Part shown: piece after piece, positions 32,795 through 40,520 of the stretch
Position numbering within the stretch: position 1 is the stretch's first letter
How the letters are laid out: each line of letters starts with the position of its first letter
Origin: VRUE01 sp035318745
GTDB taxonomy: Bacteria; Actinomycetota; Thermoleophilia; Solirubrobacterales; 70-9
Direction of reading: 5' to 3'
Assembly: GCA_035318745.1 (NCBI GenBank)
Contig: DATHEA010000009.1
Span: 53,751 to 117,750, forward strand
DNA: 64,000 nucleotides
Program-made: the position numbers and the translations under genes
The notes under the pieces: generated by a model
What the model was told of the DNA's origin: nothing
Databases searched by the model: none
The model's input: the letters and a program-made list of their open reading frames with translations, nothing else

Positions 32795-34699
32795 ATGGTC
32801 GCGGCGATCAAGCAACCGGGATGGATTCGAGGCCTGCTGGGCACGATTTTGGCTGCCGCCTTCGGCGTCGGCTTGGTCGTCGTCCTCCGCGACATCTCCG
32901 GCCTGCCGATCTGGCAGACCGAGCAGACCGGCTACCCGCACGTCGTCGTGCCGCTGATCACCGGGCCGCTCGGCTTCCTCGCCGGCTTCGGCTGCTTCGA
33001 CTACTGGCTGCGCTGGGCCGCCGGTATGCCGACGATCCCCGACGATCACTCCCAGCACGGCGCCAAGAGCTGGAAGGACTACTTCCGCTTCAACACCGAT
33101 CACAAGGTGATCGGCATCCAGTACATCTGCACCACCTTTTTCTTTTTCTTCGTCGGCGGCCTGATGGCGATGCTGATCCGGGCCGAGCTGGCCCAGCCGG
33201 GCACCCAGATCGTCGACGCCGCCACCTACAACAGCCTCTTCTCCACCCACGCGGTGCTGATGATCTTCGTCTTCGTGATCCCGGTCTTCGCCGGCATCGC
33301 CAACTACGTGCTGCCGCTGATGATCGGCGCACCGGACATGGCCTTCCCGCGGCTCAACGCGCTCAGCTTTTGGATGCTGCCGCTCGCCGGCCTGCTCTTC
33401 ATCGGCAGCTTCCTCGCCCCGGGTGGCGCCTTCGACGCGGGCTGGACCGGGTACGCGCCGCTCTCCACGGGTGCCCCGCTGGGCCAGTCGTTCTTCAACC
33501 TCGGGGTCCAGTTCGCCGGCGCCTCCTCGATCGCGACCGCGCTCAACTTCTTGGTCACGATCATCACGATGCGTGCGCCAGGGATGACCTTCTGGCGGAT
33601 GCCGCTGCTGGTCTGGGCCAACCTCTCGACCTCGCTCCTGGTCGTCGCCGCGACGCCCTTCATCGCCGGCGCCCAGTTCATGGTCCTCCTCGACCGCGTC
33701 CTCCACACCCAGTTCTTCCAGTTTGCCGGTGGCGGCGACGTGATCAGCTACCAGCACATCTTCTGGTTCTACTCGCACCCGGCTGTCTACATCATGATGT
33801 TGCCTGGGTTCGGGATCATCTCCGAGGTCATCTCGACCCATGCCCGCAAGCCGATCTTCGGCTACCGGTTGATGGCCCTGGCGCTGATCGGGATCGTCGT
33901 CCTCAGCTACTCGGTCTGGGCCCACCACATGTTCGTCGCCGGCATGTTCAGCTGGCTGCGCGTGCCGATGATGATCACCACGCTGCTGATCGCGGTTCCG
34001 ACCGGGATCAAGATCTTCTCCTGGCTGGGGACGCTCTACTTCGGCAAGATCCACACCTACTCGACCGCAATGCTGTTCGCGCTCGCCTTCATCGTCACCT
34101 TCACGATCGGCGGCATCAGCGGCGTCATGCTCGGCATGGTGCCGATCGACATCCACGTCTCCGATACCTATTTCATCGTCGCCCACATCCACTTCGTCCT
34201 CTTCGGCGGCTCGGTCTTCACGATCTTCGCCGGCATCTACCACTGGTTCCCGAAGATCACCGGGCGGATGTATGACGAGAAACTTGGCCGGGTCCACTTC
34301 TGGGGCACGCTGGTCGGCACCTGGGGCACCTTCATCCCGATGCACTGGATCGGGATGGACGGGATGCCGCGACGCGTCGCCGACTACGCGACCCAGTTCG
34401 GCGATTGGAACCTGCTGATCAGCATCTGCGCCTTCTTCCTCGGTGCCTGCCAGCTCGTCTTTCTCTACAACATGGTCGTCAGCTGGCGCTTCGGGCCACG
34501 CGCCGTGGCCAACCCGTGGCGGGCGAACTCGATCGAGTGGCAGGTCTCCTCCCCGCCGCCGATCTTCAACTTCGACGAGATCCCGCGGGTCGTCGGTGGG
34601 CCGTACGAGTACGGCGTGCCCGGCGCCCGCCACGCGATCATGGCCGGCGAAGGCGCGGAGGTCGCCAAACCCGAGCCCGCTGTGGTGGGTCAGACTTGA
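32795..34699 (+). CDS. coxA: Cytochrome c oxidase subunit I, A2-type
   Basis: Catalytic subunit, 634 aa. All redox ligands are present: heme a H152 and H466, heme a3 H464, Cu_B H328, H377, H378, and the cross-link tyrosine Y332. The D-channel D181 and K-channel K406 are present. The helix VI motif reads YSHPAVY, with Ala in place of the Glu of A1 enzymes and a Tyr-Ser pair before it, which marks an A2-type oxidase. About 95 residues with two extra helices precede the usual start of the family (TDHKVIGIQY at 101-110). GGAGG at 32778-32782 precedes the ATG. Confidence 0.96.
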   Translation: MVAAIKQPGWIRGLLGTILAAAFGVGLVVVLRDISGLPIWQTEQTGYPHVVVPLITGPLGFLAGFGCFDYWLRWAAGMPTIPDDHSQHGAKSWKDYFRFNTDHKVIGIQYICTTFFFFFVGGLMAMLIRAELAQPGTQIVDAATYNSLFSTHAVLMIFVFVIPVFAGIANYVLPLMIGAPDMAFPRLNALSFWMLPLAGLLFIGSFLAPGGAFDAGWTGYAPLSTGAPLGQSFFNLGVQFAGASSIATALNFLVTIITMRAPGMTFWRMPLLVWANLSTSLLVVAATPFIAGAQFMVLLDRVLHTQFFQFAGGGDVISYQHIFWFYSHPAVYIMMLPGFGIISEVISTHARKPIFGYRLMALALIGIVVLSYSVWAHHMFVAGMFSWLRVPMMITTLLIAVPTGIKIFSWLGTLYFGKIHTYSTAMLFALAFIVTFTIGGISGVMLGMVPIDIHVSDTYFIVAHIHFVLFGGSVFTIFAGIYHWFPKITGRMYDEKLGRVHFWGTLVGTWGTFIPMHWIGMDGMPRRVADYATQFGDWNLLISICAFFLGACQLVFLYNMVVSWRFGPRAVANPWRANSIEWQVSSPPPIFNFDEIPRVVGGPYEYGVPGARHAIMAGEGAEVAKPEPAVVGQT

Positions 34700-35574
34700 G
34701 CGGGGATTCCACCCAGGCACAGCCGCTGCTGGTCTTCCTCAACGAGGTCGCCGGTGGCCGCAAGCTGCTGAAAGCTGTGAGCGAGCGCGCCGGGAAGGTG
34801 CCGTTCGTCGCCGTCGCGGCGCCGCAGAACCAGCCCGCCGTCGGGCAGCTGATCGACAGCGGTGAGTTGCGGGAGGCTGCACGGGCCAGAGTCGAGGTGA
34901 CGATGTCGATCCTCTCCGCGTACGGGATCGAGTCGGTCGGCGAGGTGATGGACCGCGACCCGGCGCTCGCCATGGATGACGCGGTACGCGCCCACGAACC
35001 CGGCGAGCTTCTCCTCTCCTGCCGCTCCGGGACGCGCTTCGGCATCACCCGCAAGGACCTCGTCGAGTGGGCAAAGGACCGCTTCGAGCCCGAGGTGGCG
35101 GTGACCCACATCCCCGTGCGCGTCCAGGACGACTCGATCAGCTGGGAGAAAAGCCACACGCTTGTCGTCGCCACCCAGACCGTTGCCGCTCCGGACCTGG
35201 TCGCCAGATTGAAGGAGCGTGCCGCCGGGCACCCACACCGGTACACGATCATCTGCCCGCGCGCCGAGGGCGTCTCTGAGGCGGAAATCGTCCGCGACCT
35301 CGCCGCGACCCTGGCCGAGCTCTACCGGGCCGATGTCGATGCCACCGGTCAGCCGATGAGTCCCGATCCTCTTCAAGCCGTGCAGAACGCGATCGAGCAC
35401 TACCGGGTCGACGAGGTGCTGATCTCCACCTTCGCCGGCGAGAACTCGCGCTGGCTCGACGAGGACCTACTCGGCCGCACCCGCGAAATCACCGATAAGC
35501 CGGTCGAGCACCTCGAGGTCGGCCGCCCGGCCGCGGCAGTCGCAGCCGCCGTGGCGGAAGGGGAGGAGGCCTGA
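34696..35574 (+). CDS. Universal-stress-like alpha/beta protein in the cox operon
   Basis: 292 aa, soluble. Two alpha/beta units are apparent: PLLVFLNEVAGGRKLLKAV at the start and a later unit ending VLISTFAGENSRWLDEDLL...VEHLEV. The late motif (VLIST, SRWL, hydrophobic end strand) is shared with the gene at 36221, so the two are distant homologues flanking coxC. TTG start at 34696 overlaps the coxA stop (TTGA), and the stop overlaps coxC (TGATGG), so it is embedded in the operon. A USP-like fold is my reading; no nucleotide-binding GxxG(S/T) motif is clear. Role in oxidase control or assembly is inference. Confidence 0.6.
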   Translation: MSGDSTQAQPLLVFLNEVAGGRKLLKAVSERAGKVPFVAVAAPQNQPAVGQLIDSGELREAARARVEVTMSILSAYGIESVGEVMDRDPALAMDDAVRAHEPGELLLSCRSGTRFGITRKDLVEWAKDRFEPEVAVTHIPVRVQDDSISWEKSHTLVVATQTVAAPDLVARLKERAAGHPHRYTIICPRAEGVSEAEIVRDLAATLAELYRADVDATGQPMSPDPLQAVQNAIEHYRVDEVLISTFAGENSRWLDEDLLGRTREITDKPVEHLEVGRPAAAVAAAVAEGEEA

Positions 35575-36200
35575 TGGAGAGCGCAACCGTCGCACTCGGC
35601 CATTCCCACGAGGAGGAGCACCACGGGCCGCCGGAGGCCAACCAGAGCTCGCGGATAGATCGCCAGACGCTGGGGATCCTGCTCTTCATCGTCTCCGAGG
35701 TAATGCTCTTCGGCGCCTTCTTCGCCTCCTACTTCTTCCTCCGCGTCGTCGTTCACCCACCGACCTGGCCGCCGCACCCTTACGAACTGCCGGTGGCGGT
35801 CGCCGGTGTGAATACGGCAATCCTGATCTCGTCGAGCTTCACGATCCATTACGCGCTCGAGTCGATCCGGCGCGGTAACAAAAAAGGCCTCAAACTCGGA
35901 TTGGTCCTGACCTGGTTGCTCGGCGCCACCTTCCTCTTCATCCAGATCAACGAGTACGTCCATATCGGCTTCAGCGCCCGCGATCTCGCCTTCGGCTCGA
36001 TCTTCTACGGTCTCACCGGCCTGCACGGTGCCCACGTCTTCGTCGGGCTGATGCTGCTCAGCTTCGCCACGATCCGTGCCTTCCGCGGCCACTTCGGCCC
36101 CAAAGCGGAGGACCATCTCGGCGTCGAGGTGCCAGGCATCTACTGGCACTTCGTCGACGTCATGTGGCTGATCGTTTATACCGCTGTTTACATCCTCTAG
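35574..36200 (+). CDS. coxC: Cytochrome c oxidase subunit III
   Basis: 208 aa, five predicted helices after a His/Glu-rich cytoplasmic start (GHSHEEEHHG). The short five-helix form is typical of many bacterial oxidases. SEVMLFGAFFASYFFLR contains the conserved Glu; FYGLTGLHGAHVFVGL and the final YWHFVDVMWLIVYTAVYI are family hallmarks. Non-catalytic, stabilises subunit I and proton uptake. It starts in the stop of the USP-like gene. Confidence 0.95.
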   Translation: MESATVALGHSHEEEHHGPPEANQSSRIDRQTLGILLFIVSEVMLFGAFFASYFFLRVVVHPPTWPPHPYELPVAVAGVNTAILISSSFTIHYALESIRRGNKKGLKLGLVLTWLLGATFLFIQINEYVHIGFSARDLAFGSIFYGLTGLHGAHVFVGLMLLSFATIRAFRGHFGPKAEDHLGVEVPGIYWHFVDVMWLIVYTAVYIL

Positions 36201-36220
36201 CGACGAGGTAGAACTGGGGT

Positions 36221-36874
36221 ATGCACAATCCCCTCAGATCCGAGGCCGATGCGTTTCGGTGGGTGGTTGTGATCGGGGTCGCGGCGGTCTCGGTGATCGC
36301 GCTGACGTTGCTCACCCGGCCGGTGATCGGAGTCGTGTGGGCGGCGACGCTGATCGGATTTGGAGCTGGGTTTGCCTATCGGAATTCGCGCGGGTCGCTT
36401 TCGCGCAGCGTCGACTTGACCCGTGGTGGGGACGCCAAGCATCGCCTGCTGGTCGTCGCCAACGAGACGGTTGAGGGTGGGGCGCTGCTGGAGGAGATCC
36501 GGCAGCGCTGTCGCAGCCGAGATTGCGAGATCCTGGTGGTGACCCCGGCGCTGGCGAGGTCGCGCGCGTCCCACTGGGCTTCCGACATCGACGAAGCGAT
36601 GGAGCTGGCCCGCCAGCGGATGGAGCTCTCGCTGATTGCGATCAACGGACTGGGCTTGCGAGCAAGGGGCGAGATCGGCGACTCCGACCCGAATGTTGCG
36701 ATCGAGGACGCGCTGCGTGTGTTCCCGGCCGACGAGATCGTGATCTCGACCCATCCGCCGGACCGCTCGCGCTGGCTGGAGAACGGGGTGGTCGAGCGCG
36801 CTCGCAACGAGATCGACCTGCCGATAACCCACGTGGTCGTCGACCTCGCTGCTGTGCACGTTGCGGAGAGTTGA
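36221..36874 (+). CDS. Membrane-anchored universal-stress-like protein
   Basis: 217 aa. Two N-terminal helices (about 11-45) precede a single alpha/beta domain: HRLLVVANETVEGGALLEEI, then EILVVTPAL, a long helix, and DEIVISTHPPDRSRWLENGVVERAR ending in a THVVVDL strand. The last half matches the C-terminal unit of the cox operon protein at 34696. It is 20 nt behind coxC, so probably last in the operon. The membrane tether may hold a sensor or assembly domain near the oxidase; that is inference. Confidence 0.6.
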   Translation: MHNPLRSEADAFRWVVVIGVAAVSVIALTLLTRPVIGVVWAATLIGFGAGFAYRNSRGSLSRSVDLTRGGDAKHRLLVVANETVEGGALLEEIRQRCRSRDCEILVVTPALARSRASHWASDIDEAMELARQRMELSLIAINGLGLRARGEIGDSDPNVAIEDALRVFPADEIVISTHPPDRSRWLENGVVERARNEIDLPITHVVVDLAAVHVAES

Positions 36875-36885
36875 GACGAGGAGGT

Positions 36886-37869
36886 TCAGGCTCCGGTCGG
36901 CGCCTGCGCTAGCGACGCCCGATCCTGCTGTTGGCTGGAAGGCTCGGGCATCACCCTGCGGGGCTCGAGCCTCCCGGCCGTGGCGACGGTCCACAGCATT
37001 GCCAGCCAGGTCAGCGTCGCCAGCGCTACATGGACCCAGACGAGCTCGCCCGGGAGCTTCAGCCACCACTGGAGGCCGCCTACGGCGCCCTGTAGCGCCA
37101 GCAGCCCGATCACCACGGTGAGCGGGCCTAGGGTGCGTCTGTCGCCGCCAGGGCGGCGTAGGAGCAGCCAGACGGCGATTGCCGCGAGGCCGAAGACCGT
37201 TGCGGTCGCCGCGTGCCGCTCCACGATCCATTCCAGCGTGCCGTTGCCCTCGAAGGTAAAGCGGTGGACGAGCTGGCCCGCGTGGGCGCCGGCATGGGGG
37301 CCGGAGGCCGTGGCGATCGTCCCGGCGAGGATCGTCAGCTGGCCGAGCGGGATCAGGGCCCGCACCGCCCAGACGCCGAGCCGGTCGCTGGAGCGCCGCC
37401 GCTCCCACGGCTCGTAGCGCGAGCACCAGGCAAGGGCAAAGGAGGCGTCGAGCAGCAGCATCGAGAGGATGAAGTGGCTCATCACCAGGCCGGGGGCGAG
37501 GTGGTACTTGACGACGAGAGCGCCGAGGATCGCCTGCCCGATCACCCCCAGCGGCAGGAGGGCGCCGAAGAAAGCGAGGTGCCAGCGGAATGGCCGGCGG
37601 AACCAGGCGAGCGCGCTGGCGGCGATCACGGCGATGCCGACGAAGCCCGTGAGGACGCGGTTGCCGTACTCGATCACCGCGTGGGTGTCGAGCGGGGGCA
37701 CCGTGCCGCCGTAGCACTTTGGCCAGTCCGGGCAGCCGAGGCCAGAGCCGGTGAGGCGGACTCCGGCGCCGGTGAGGACGATCAGGGCAAGTGCCGCGAG
37801 GGCAACCAGCGTGACTTGCGCATAGCGCTGCGGGGAGATCTCGAGGCGGTCTTTGAGCCGGGTCCCCAT
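36886..37869 (-). CDS. ctaA: Heme A synthase (COX15/CtaA)
   Basis: Oxidises heme O to heme A for the oxidase. 327 aa, eight predicted helices in two four-helix halves. First half has TGAGVRLTGSGLGCPDWPKCYGG with the conserved Cys pair and EYGNRVLTG; second half has VHRFTFEGNG and ERHAATATVFG. ATG 37869 is chosen because GAGG sits just before it; the frame runs on upstream into the cytochrome gene. Convergent with the cox operon. Confidence 0.93.
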   Translation of the reverse strand: MGTRLKDRLEISPQRYAQVTLVALAALALIVLTGAGVRLTGSGLGCPDWPKCYGGTVPPLDTHAVIEYGNRVLTGFVGIAVIAASALAWFRRPFRWHLAFFGALLPLGVIGQAILGALVVKYHLAPGLVMSHFILSMLLLDASFALAWCSRYEPWERRRSSDRLGVWAVRALIPLGQLTILAGTIATASGPHAGAHAGQLVHRFTFEGNGTLEWIVERHAATATVFGLAAIAVWLLLRRPGGDRRTLGPLTVVIGLLALQGAVGGLQWWLKLPGELVWVHVALATLTWLAMLWTVATAGRLEPRRVMPEPSSQQQDRASLAQAPTGA

Positions 37870-37915
37870 CGTTCCTCGGATGATGCCGGCGGCCGGGCCC
37901 CGGCCGTGAGTCGAC

Positions 37916-38626
37916 TCAGCTGCCTTTGTTGGCGCTGCCACCCGGCTGCGTTTCCTGCAGCAGGTACTGGACGAGGTCTTCGAGTTCTTTCTTGGACAGC
38001 GTTTCCTCGAAGTTCTGCGGCATCACGTTGGCCGGATAGCCCTTGACGATCTGCGCATTCGGGTCGACGATCGATTTGTCGATCGTCGCTGCGCTCTGGC
38101 CCGGGAGCGCTTCGTCGAGGTTGGGCCCGGTGACGCCCCCCGATTGGGCCGCAGCGAGCGTGTGGCAGCCGCCACAGCCGTTGTTGGCGAAGACCTGAGC
38201 GCCGGGCCCGCCGGGAACCTGGGGAGGCGCTGCGCCAGGCACCCCGGCGTAGCGGCCGACGTAAGCGGCGACGTCCTCTAGATCCTGGTCGGTGACGACG
38301 TCCGCGGGCATCGAGACGGCGGGATTGTCGTTGCTGGGCCGCGGAAACCCCACCTGCGCCTTGACGATTCCTTCGATCGTGTCCCCTCCCTCGCCTGCGG
38401 CTCTTGCGGCGGCGAACGCGTCGTCGAGGTTGGGCCCGATCTGAGCCGTCGTGCCTGCCTCGGCCATCGCGTGACAGACGCCGCATTTCTGCACGAAGAG
38501 GACGCGGCCGTGCTGCTCGTCAGCCGTGCTCGTGCCGCAGCCGGAGGCGGCGACGGCAATCGCCGCCAGGGCGGCGAGGGCGAGCAGGGCGCGGATCGGG
38601 TTCGGTTGCTTGAGCATCGTCGTCAT
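37916..38626 (-). CDS. Diheme cytochrome c lipoprotein
   Basis: 236 aa with a lipoprotein signal (AAIAVAASGCGTS) and two class I c-type heme sites, CGVCH near residue 47 and CGGCH in the second half, each followed by a later Met candidate (SMPADVV and NVMPQNF). The two halves are repeats of one cytochrome domain joined by a Pro/Gly-rich linker. It is a likely electron donor to the neighbouring Cu_A oxidase. ATG 38626 or 38617 could start it. Upstream of ctaA with the same orientation. Confidence 0.88.
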   Translation of the reverse strand: MTTMLKQPNPIRALLALAALAAIAVAASGCGTSTADEQHGRVLFVQKCGVCHAMAEAGTTAQIGPNLDDAFAAARAAGEGGDTIEGIVKAQVGFPRPSNDNPAVSMPADVVTDQDLEDVAAYVGRYAGVPGAAPPQVPGGPGAQVFANNGCGGCHTLAAAQSGGVTGPNLDEALPGQSAATIDKSIVDPNAQIVKGYPANVMPQNFEETLSKKELEDLVQYLLQETQPGGSANKGS

Positions 38627-38754
38627 ACGGCGCGGAGCGCGCCGGAGTCTATAGATCAAGGCTGCGTAAACGCTGCGTGTGAGGCGCCTCGACAGTCGGG
38701 TAAGCTTGAGGCGATTCACACTAATCCGCGAGCGGCGAAGGGAGTGCGACGAGG

Positions 38755-39156
38755 ATGCAGGTACGGGACGGTATGTCGGAGGTGGTTCTGACCGTGGGCC
38801 CATCGCACACGCTGCGCGAGGCGGCCACGATGATGGTCGAGAAGGGGATCGGTGCGGCGCTGGTGACCGATGACGAGCGGCCGGTGCCGTGCATCGTCAC
38901 CGAGCGCGACATTCTCAACTCGCTCGGCCGTGGCCAGGACCCGGATACCGAGCTCGTTGCCGAGCATATGAGCGAGGGCGTGGTCGCCGCCGCGCCCGAC
39001 TGGAGCCTCGAGCACGCGGCTGCGGAGATGTCGACCCGCGGCATCCGCCACCTCGTCGTCTTCGACGGAGGCGAGACCGTCGGGATCCTCTCGATCCGTG
39101 ACATCGTGCGCGTATGGACGTCGGCAGGGGCGACGTCCGGCATGACGCCTGACTAG
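38755..39156 (+). CDS. CBS-domain pair protein
   Basis: 133 aa, two CBS motifs back to back (VRDGMSEVVLTVGPSHTLREAA... and VAEHMSEGVVAAAPDWSLEHAA... GIRHLVVFDGGETVGILSIRDIV). It is the compact stand-alone form that usually binds adenine nucleotides and signals energy charge. It diverges from the cytochrome c gene, with which it shares a 128-nt regulatory gap. ATG 38755 has GAGG within a few bases upstream. Confidence 0.85.
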   Translation: MQVRDGMSEVVLTVGPSHTLREAATMMVEKGIGAALVTDDERPVPCIVTERDILNSLGRGQDPDTELVAEHMSEGVVAAAPDWSLEHAAAEMSTRGIRHLVVFDGGETVGILSIRDIVRVWTSAGATSGMTPD

Positions 39157-39173
39157 AGGGCTCGCTCAGGCGC

Positions 39174-39464
39174 TCAGGACTGAGGCGGAGAGATGGTTTC
39201 GACCGGCAGCACCGCGCCGCGGGTGTGCTGCTTGCGCGGCAGACGAAAGTAGTCGCTGGTGGCGCTCTTGATCATGCTGCGCAGGGCGAAGAGAAGGATG
39301 ACGATGCCGATGATCGAGTAGATCCAGCCGCGGACCATGAATCCCTCGGCGAAGATTCCGCAAACCGCCCCCGCGGCGCCGAAGGCGAAGAAGGCGGGCG
39401 CCCAGGAGGGCCGTGGCGGGTAGACCAGCTCGCCGGGCTCGGGGATCTCGCGATGCTCGCTCAC
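39174..39464 (-). CDS. Small two-helix membrane protein of the cox-like operon
   Basis: 96 aa. Pro-rich cytoplasmic start (PGELVYPPRPSWAP), two hydrophobic segments (AFFAFGAAGAVCGIF and GWIYSIIGIVILLFAL) and a basic tail. Size and topology recall small subunit-IV-type partners of bacterial oxidases. Its GTG start overlaps the stop of the 37-aa gene upstream, which follows ctaB. Whether it joins the true oxidase or the degenerate complex is open. Confidence 0.6.
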   Translation of the reverse strand: MSEHREIPEPGELVYPPRPSWAPAFFAFGAAGAVCGIFAEGFMVRGWIYSIIGIVILLFALRSMIKSATSDYFRLPRKQHTRGAVLPVETISPPQS

Positions 39465-39574
39465 GACGCGATGTAGAGGGTCGCGGCGACGAAGCAGAGG
39501 GCGAAGACCGCCGCAGCGATGCCGCCTGCCAGCAGGCCTGCCGCCATGTCTCGTCTGGAGGTCTCGCGGTCCAC
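39461..39574 (-). CDS. 37-aa single-helix membrane peptide
   Basis: Short frame with GTG start at 39574 encoding MDRETSRRDM followed by one helix rich in Ala, Gly and Leu (AAGLLAGGIAAAVFALCFVA) and the end ATLYIAS. A positive N-terminus and a single helix are what small oxidase subunits look like. It is coupled by a GTGA overlap to the next gene and lies 36 nt after ctaB. No strong ribosome site is seen. Confidence 0.55.
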   Translation of the reverse strand: MDRETSRRDMAAGLLAGGIAAAVFALCFVAATLYIAS

Positions 39575-39610
39575 GGGCGGATTTCTATCAGGCAGGCAGG
39601 GCGTCGGTCG

Positions 39611-40507
39611 TTAGAGCCGGACGTCTATCGGCATCGTCAGGAAGAGCAGCGCCAGATAGGCGAGGGAGAAGAGGTAGGTACGCAACGCCCAGCGCCGGTC
39701 GGCGCTGGGCAGGAGCCGAACGGCGCAGTAGATGAAGCCGGCGCCGAGCGTCATCGAGCCGGCCAGATAGACGAGCCCGAAGCCGCCGGCGCAAAATGGC
39801 AACTGGGTCACCGCGTAGAGCAGGATCGTGTAGAGGAGGATCTGGCGGCGCGTCTCGGCCTCGCCGCGGACGACGGGCATCATCGGCACGCCGGCCTTCG
39901 CGTACTCGTCCTTCATCAACAGCGAGAGCGCCCAGAAGTGGGGCGGGGTCCAGAAGAAGACGATCGCGAAGAGGTAGAAGGCGGTGCCGCTGAGACCGCC
40001 GGTCACGGCCGCCCAGGCGACCAGGGGGGGAACGGCGCCGGCGGCACCGCCGATGACGATGTTCTGGGGGGTGGTGCGCTTGAGCCAGAGCGTGTAGACG
40101 AAGACATAGCCGGCGAAGCCGGAGAACGAGAGCGCGGCGGCGAGCGGGTTGACCGTCGTCGCCAGCAGGGTGAAGGAGCAGAGCTCGAGCAGGGCGCCGA
40201 AGCCGATCGCGGTCCTTGCCGAGATGCGGCCGCTGGCCACAGGTCGATCGGCCGTGCGCGCCATGGTGCGGTCGATGTCCCGGTCGATCGCATGGTTGAT
40301 CGCCCCGGCGCCGCCGGCGGAGAGGGCGCCGCCGAGGCAGGTGAGCAGGACGAGTCCGAGCGAGGGGTCGCCGGCCACGAACATCGTCGTCACCGTGGTG
40401 AAGAGCAGCAGCGACTGCACCTTCGGCTTGGTCAGCGTGAAGAAGTCGCGCAGCAGCGAAGGCACGGCGGAGCGCTGCGTGATAGCAGCCGTCTGGGCGC
40501 CGCTCAT
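39611..40507 (-). CDS. ctaB: Protoheme IX farnesyltransferase (heme O synthase)
   Basis: UbiA-family prenyltransferase, 298 aa, about nine helices. The first Asp-rich motif is NHAIDRDIDRTMARTADRP, the N-x3-D-x3-D signature of heme O synthases; the second half has the loop MPVVRGEAETRRQ. It supplies heme O, which CtaA converts to heme A. Here it is inside the operon of the degenerate CoxA/CoxB pair rather than beside the intact oxidase genes. Confidence 0.95.
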   Translation of the reverse strand: MSGAQTAAITQRSAVPSLLRDFFTLTKPKVQSLLLFTTVTTMFVAGDPSLGLVLLTCLGGALSAGGAGAINHAIDRDIDRTMARTADRPVASGRISARTAIGFGALLELCSFTLLATTVNPLAAALSFSGFAGYVFVYTLWLKRTTPQNIVIGGAAGAVPPLVAWAAVTGGLSGTAFYLFAIVFFWTPPHFWALSLLMKDEYAKAGVPMMPVVRGEAETRRQILLYTILLYAVTQLPFCAGGFGLVYLAGSMTLGAGFIYCAVRLLPSADRRWALRTYLFSLAYLALLFLTMPIDVRL

Positions 40508-40520
40508 CGAATCACCGCGG

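Noticed and set aside
32789..34720. 643-codon minus-strand frame under coxA
   Set aside because: Shadow of coxA; product is an implausible run of Asp, Glu, His and Arg with no domain.
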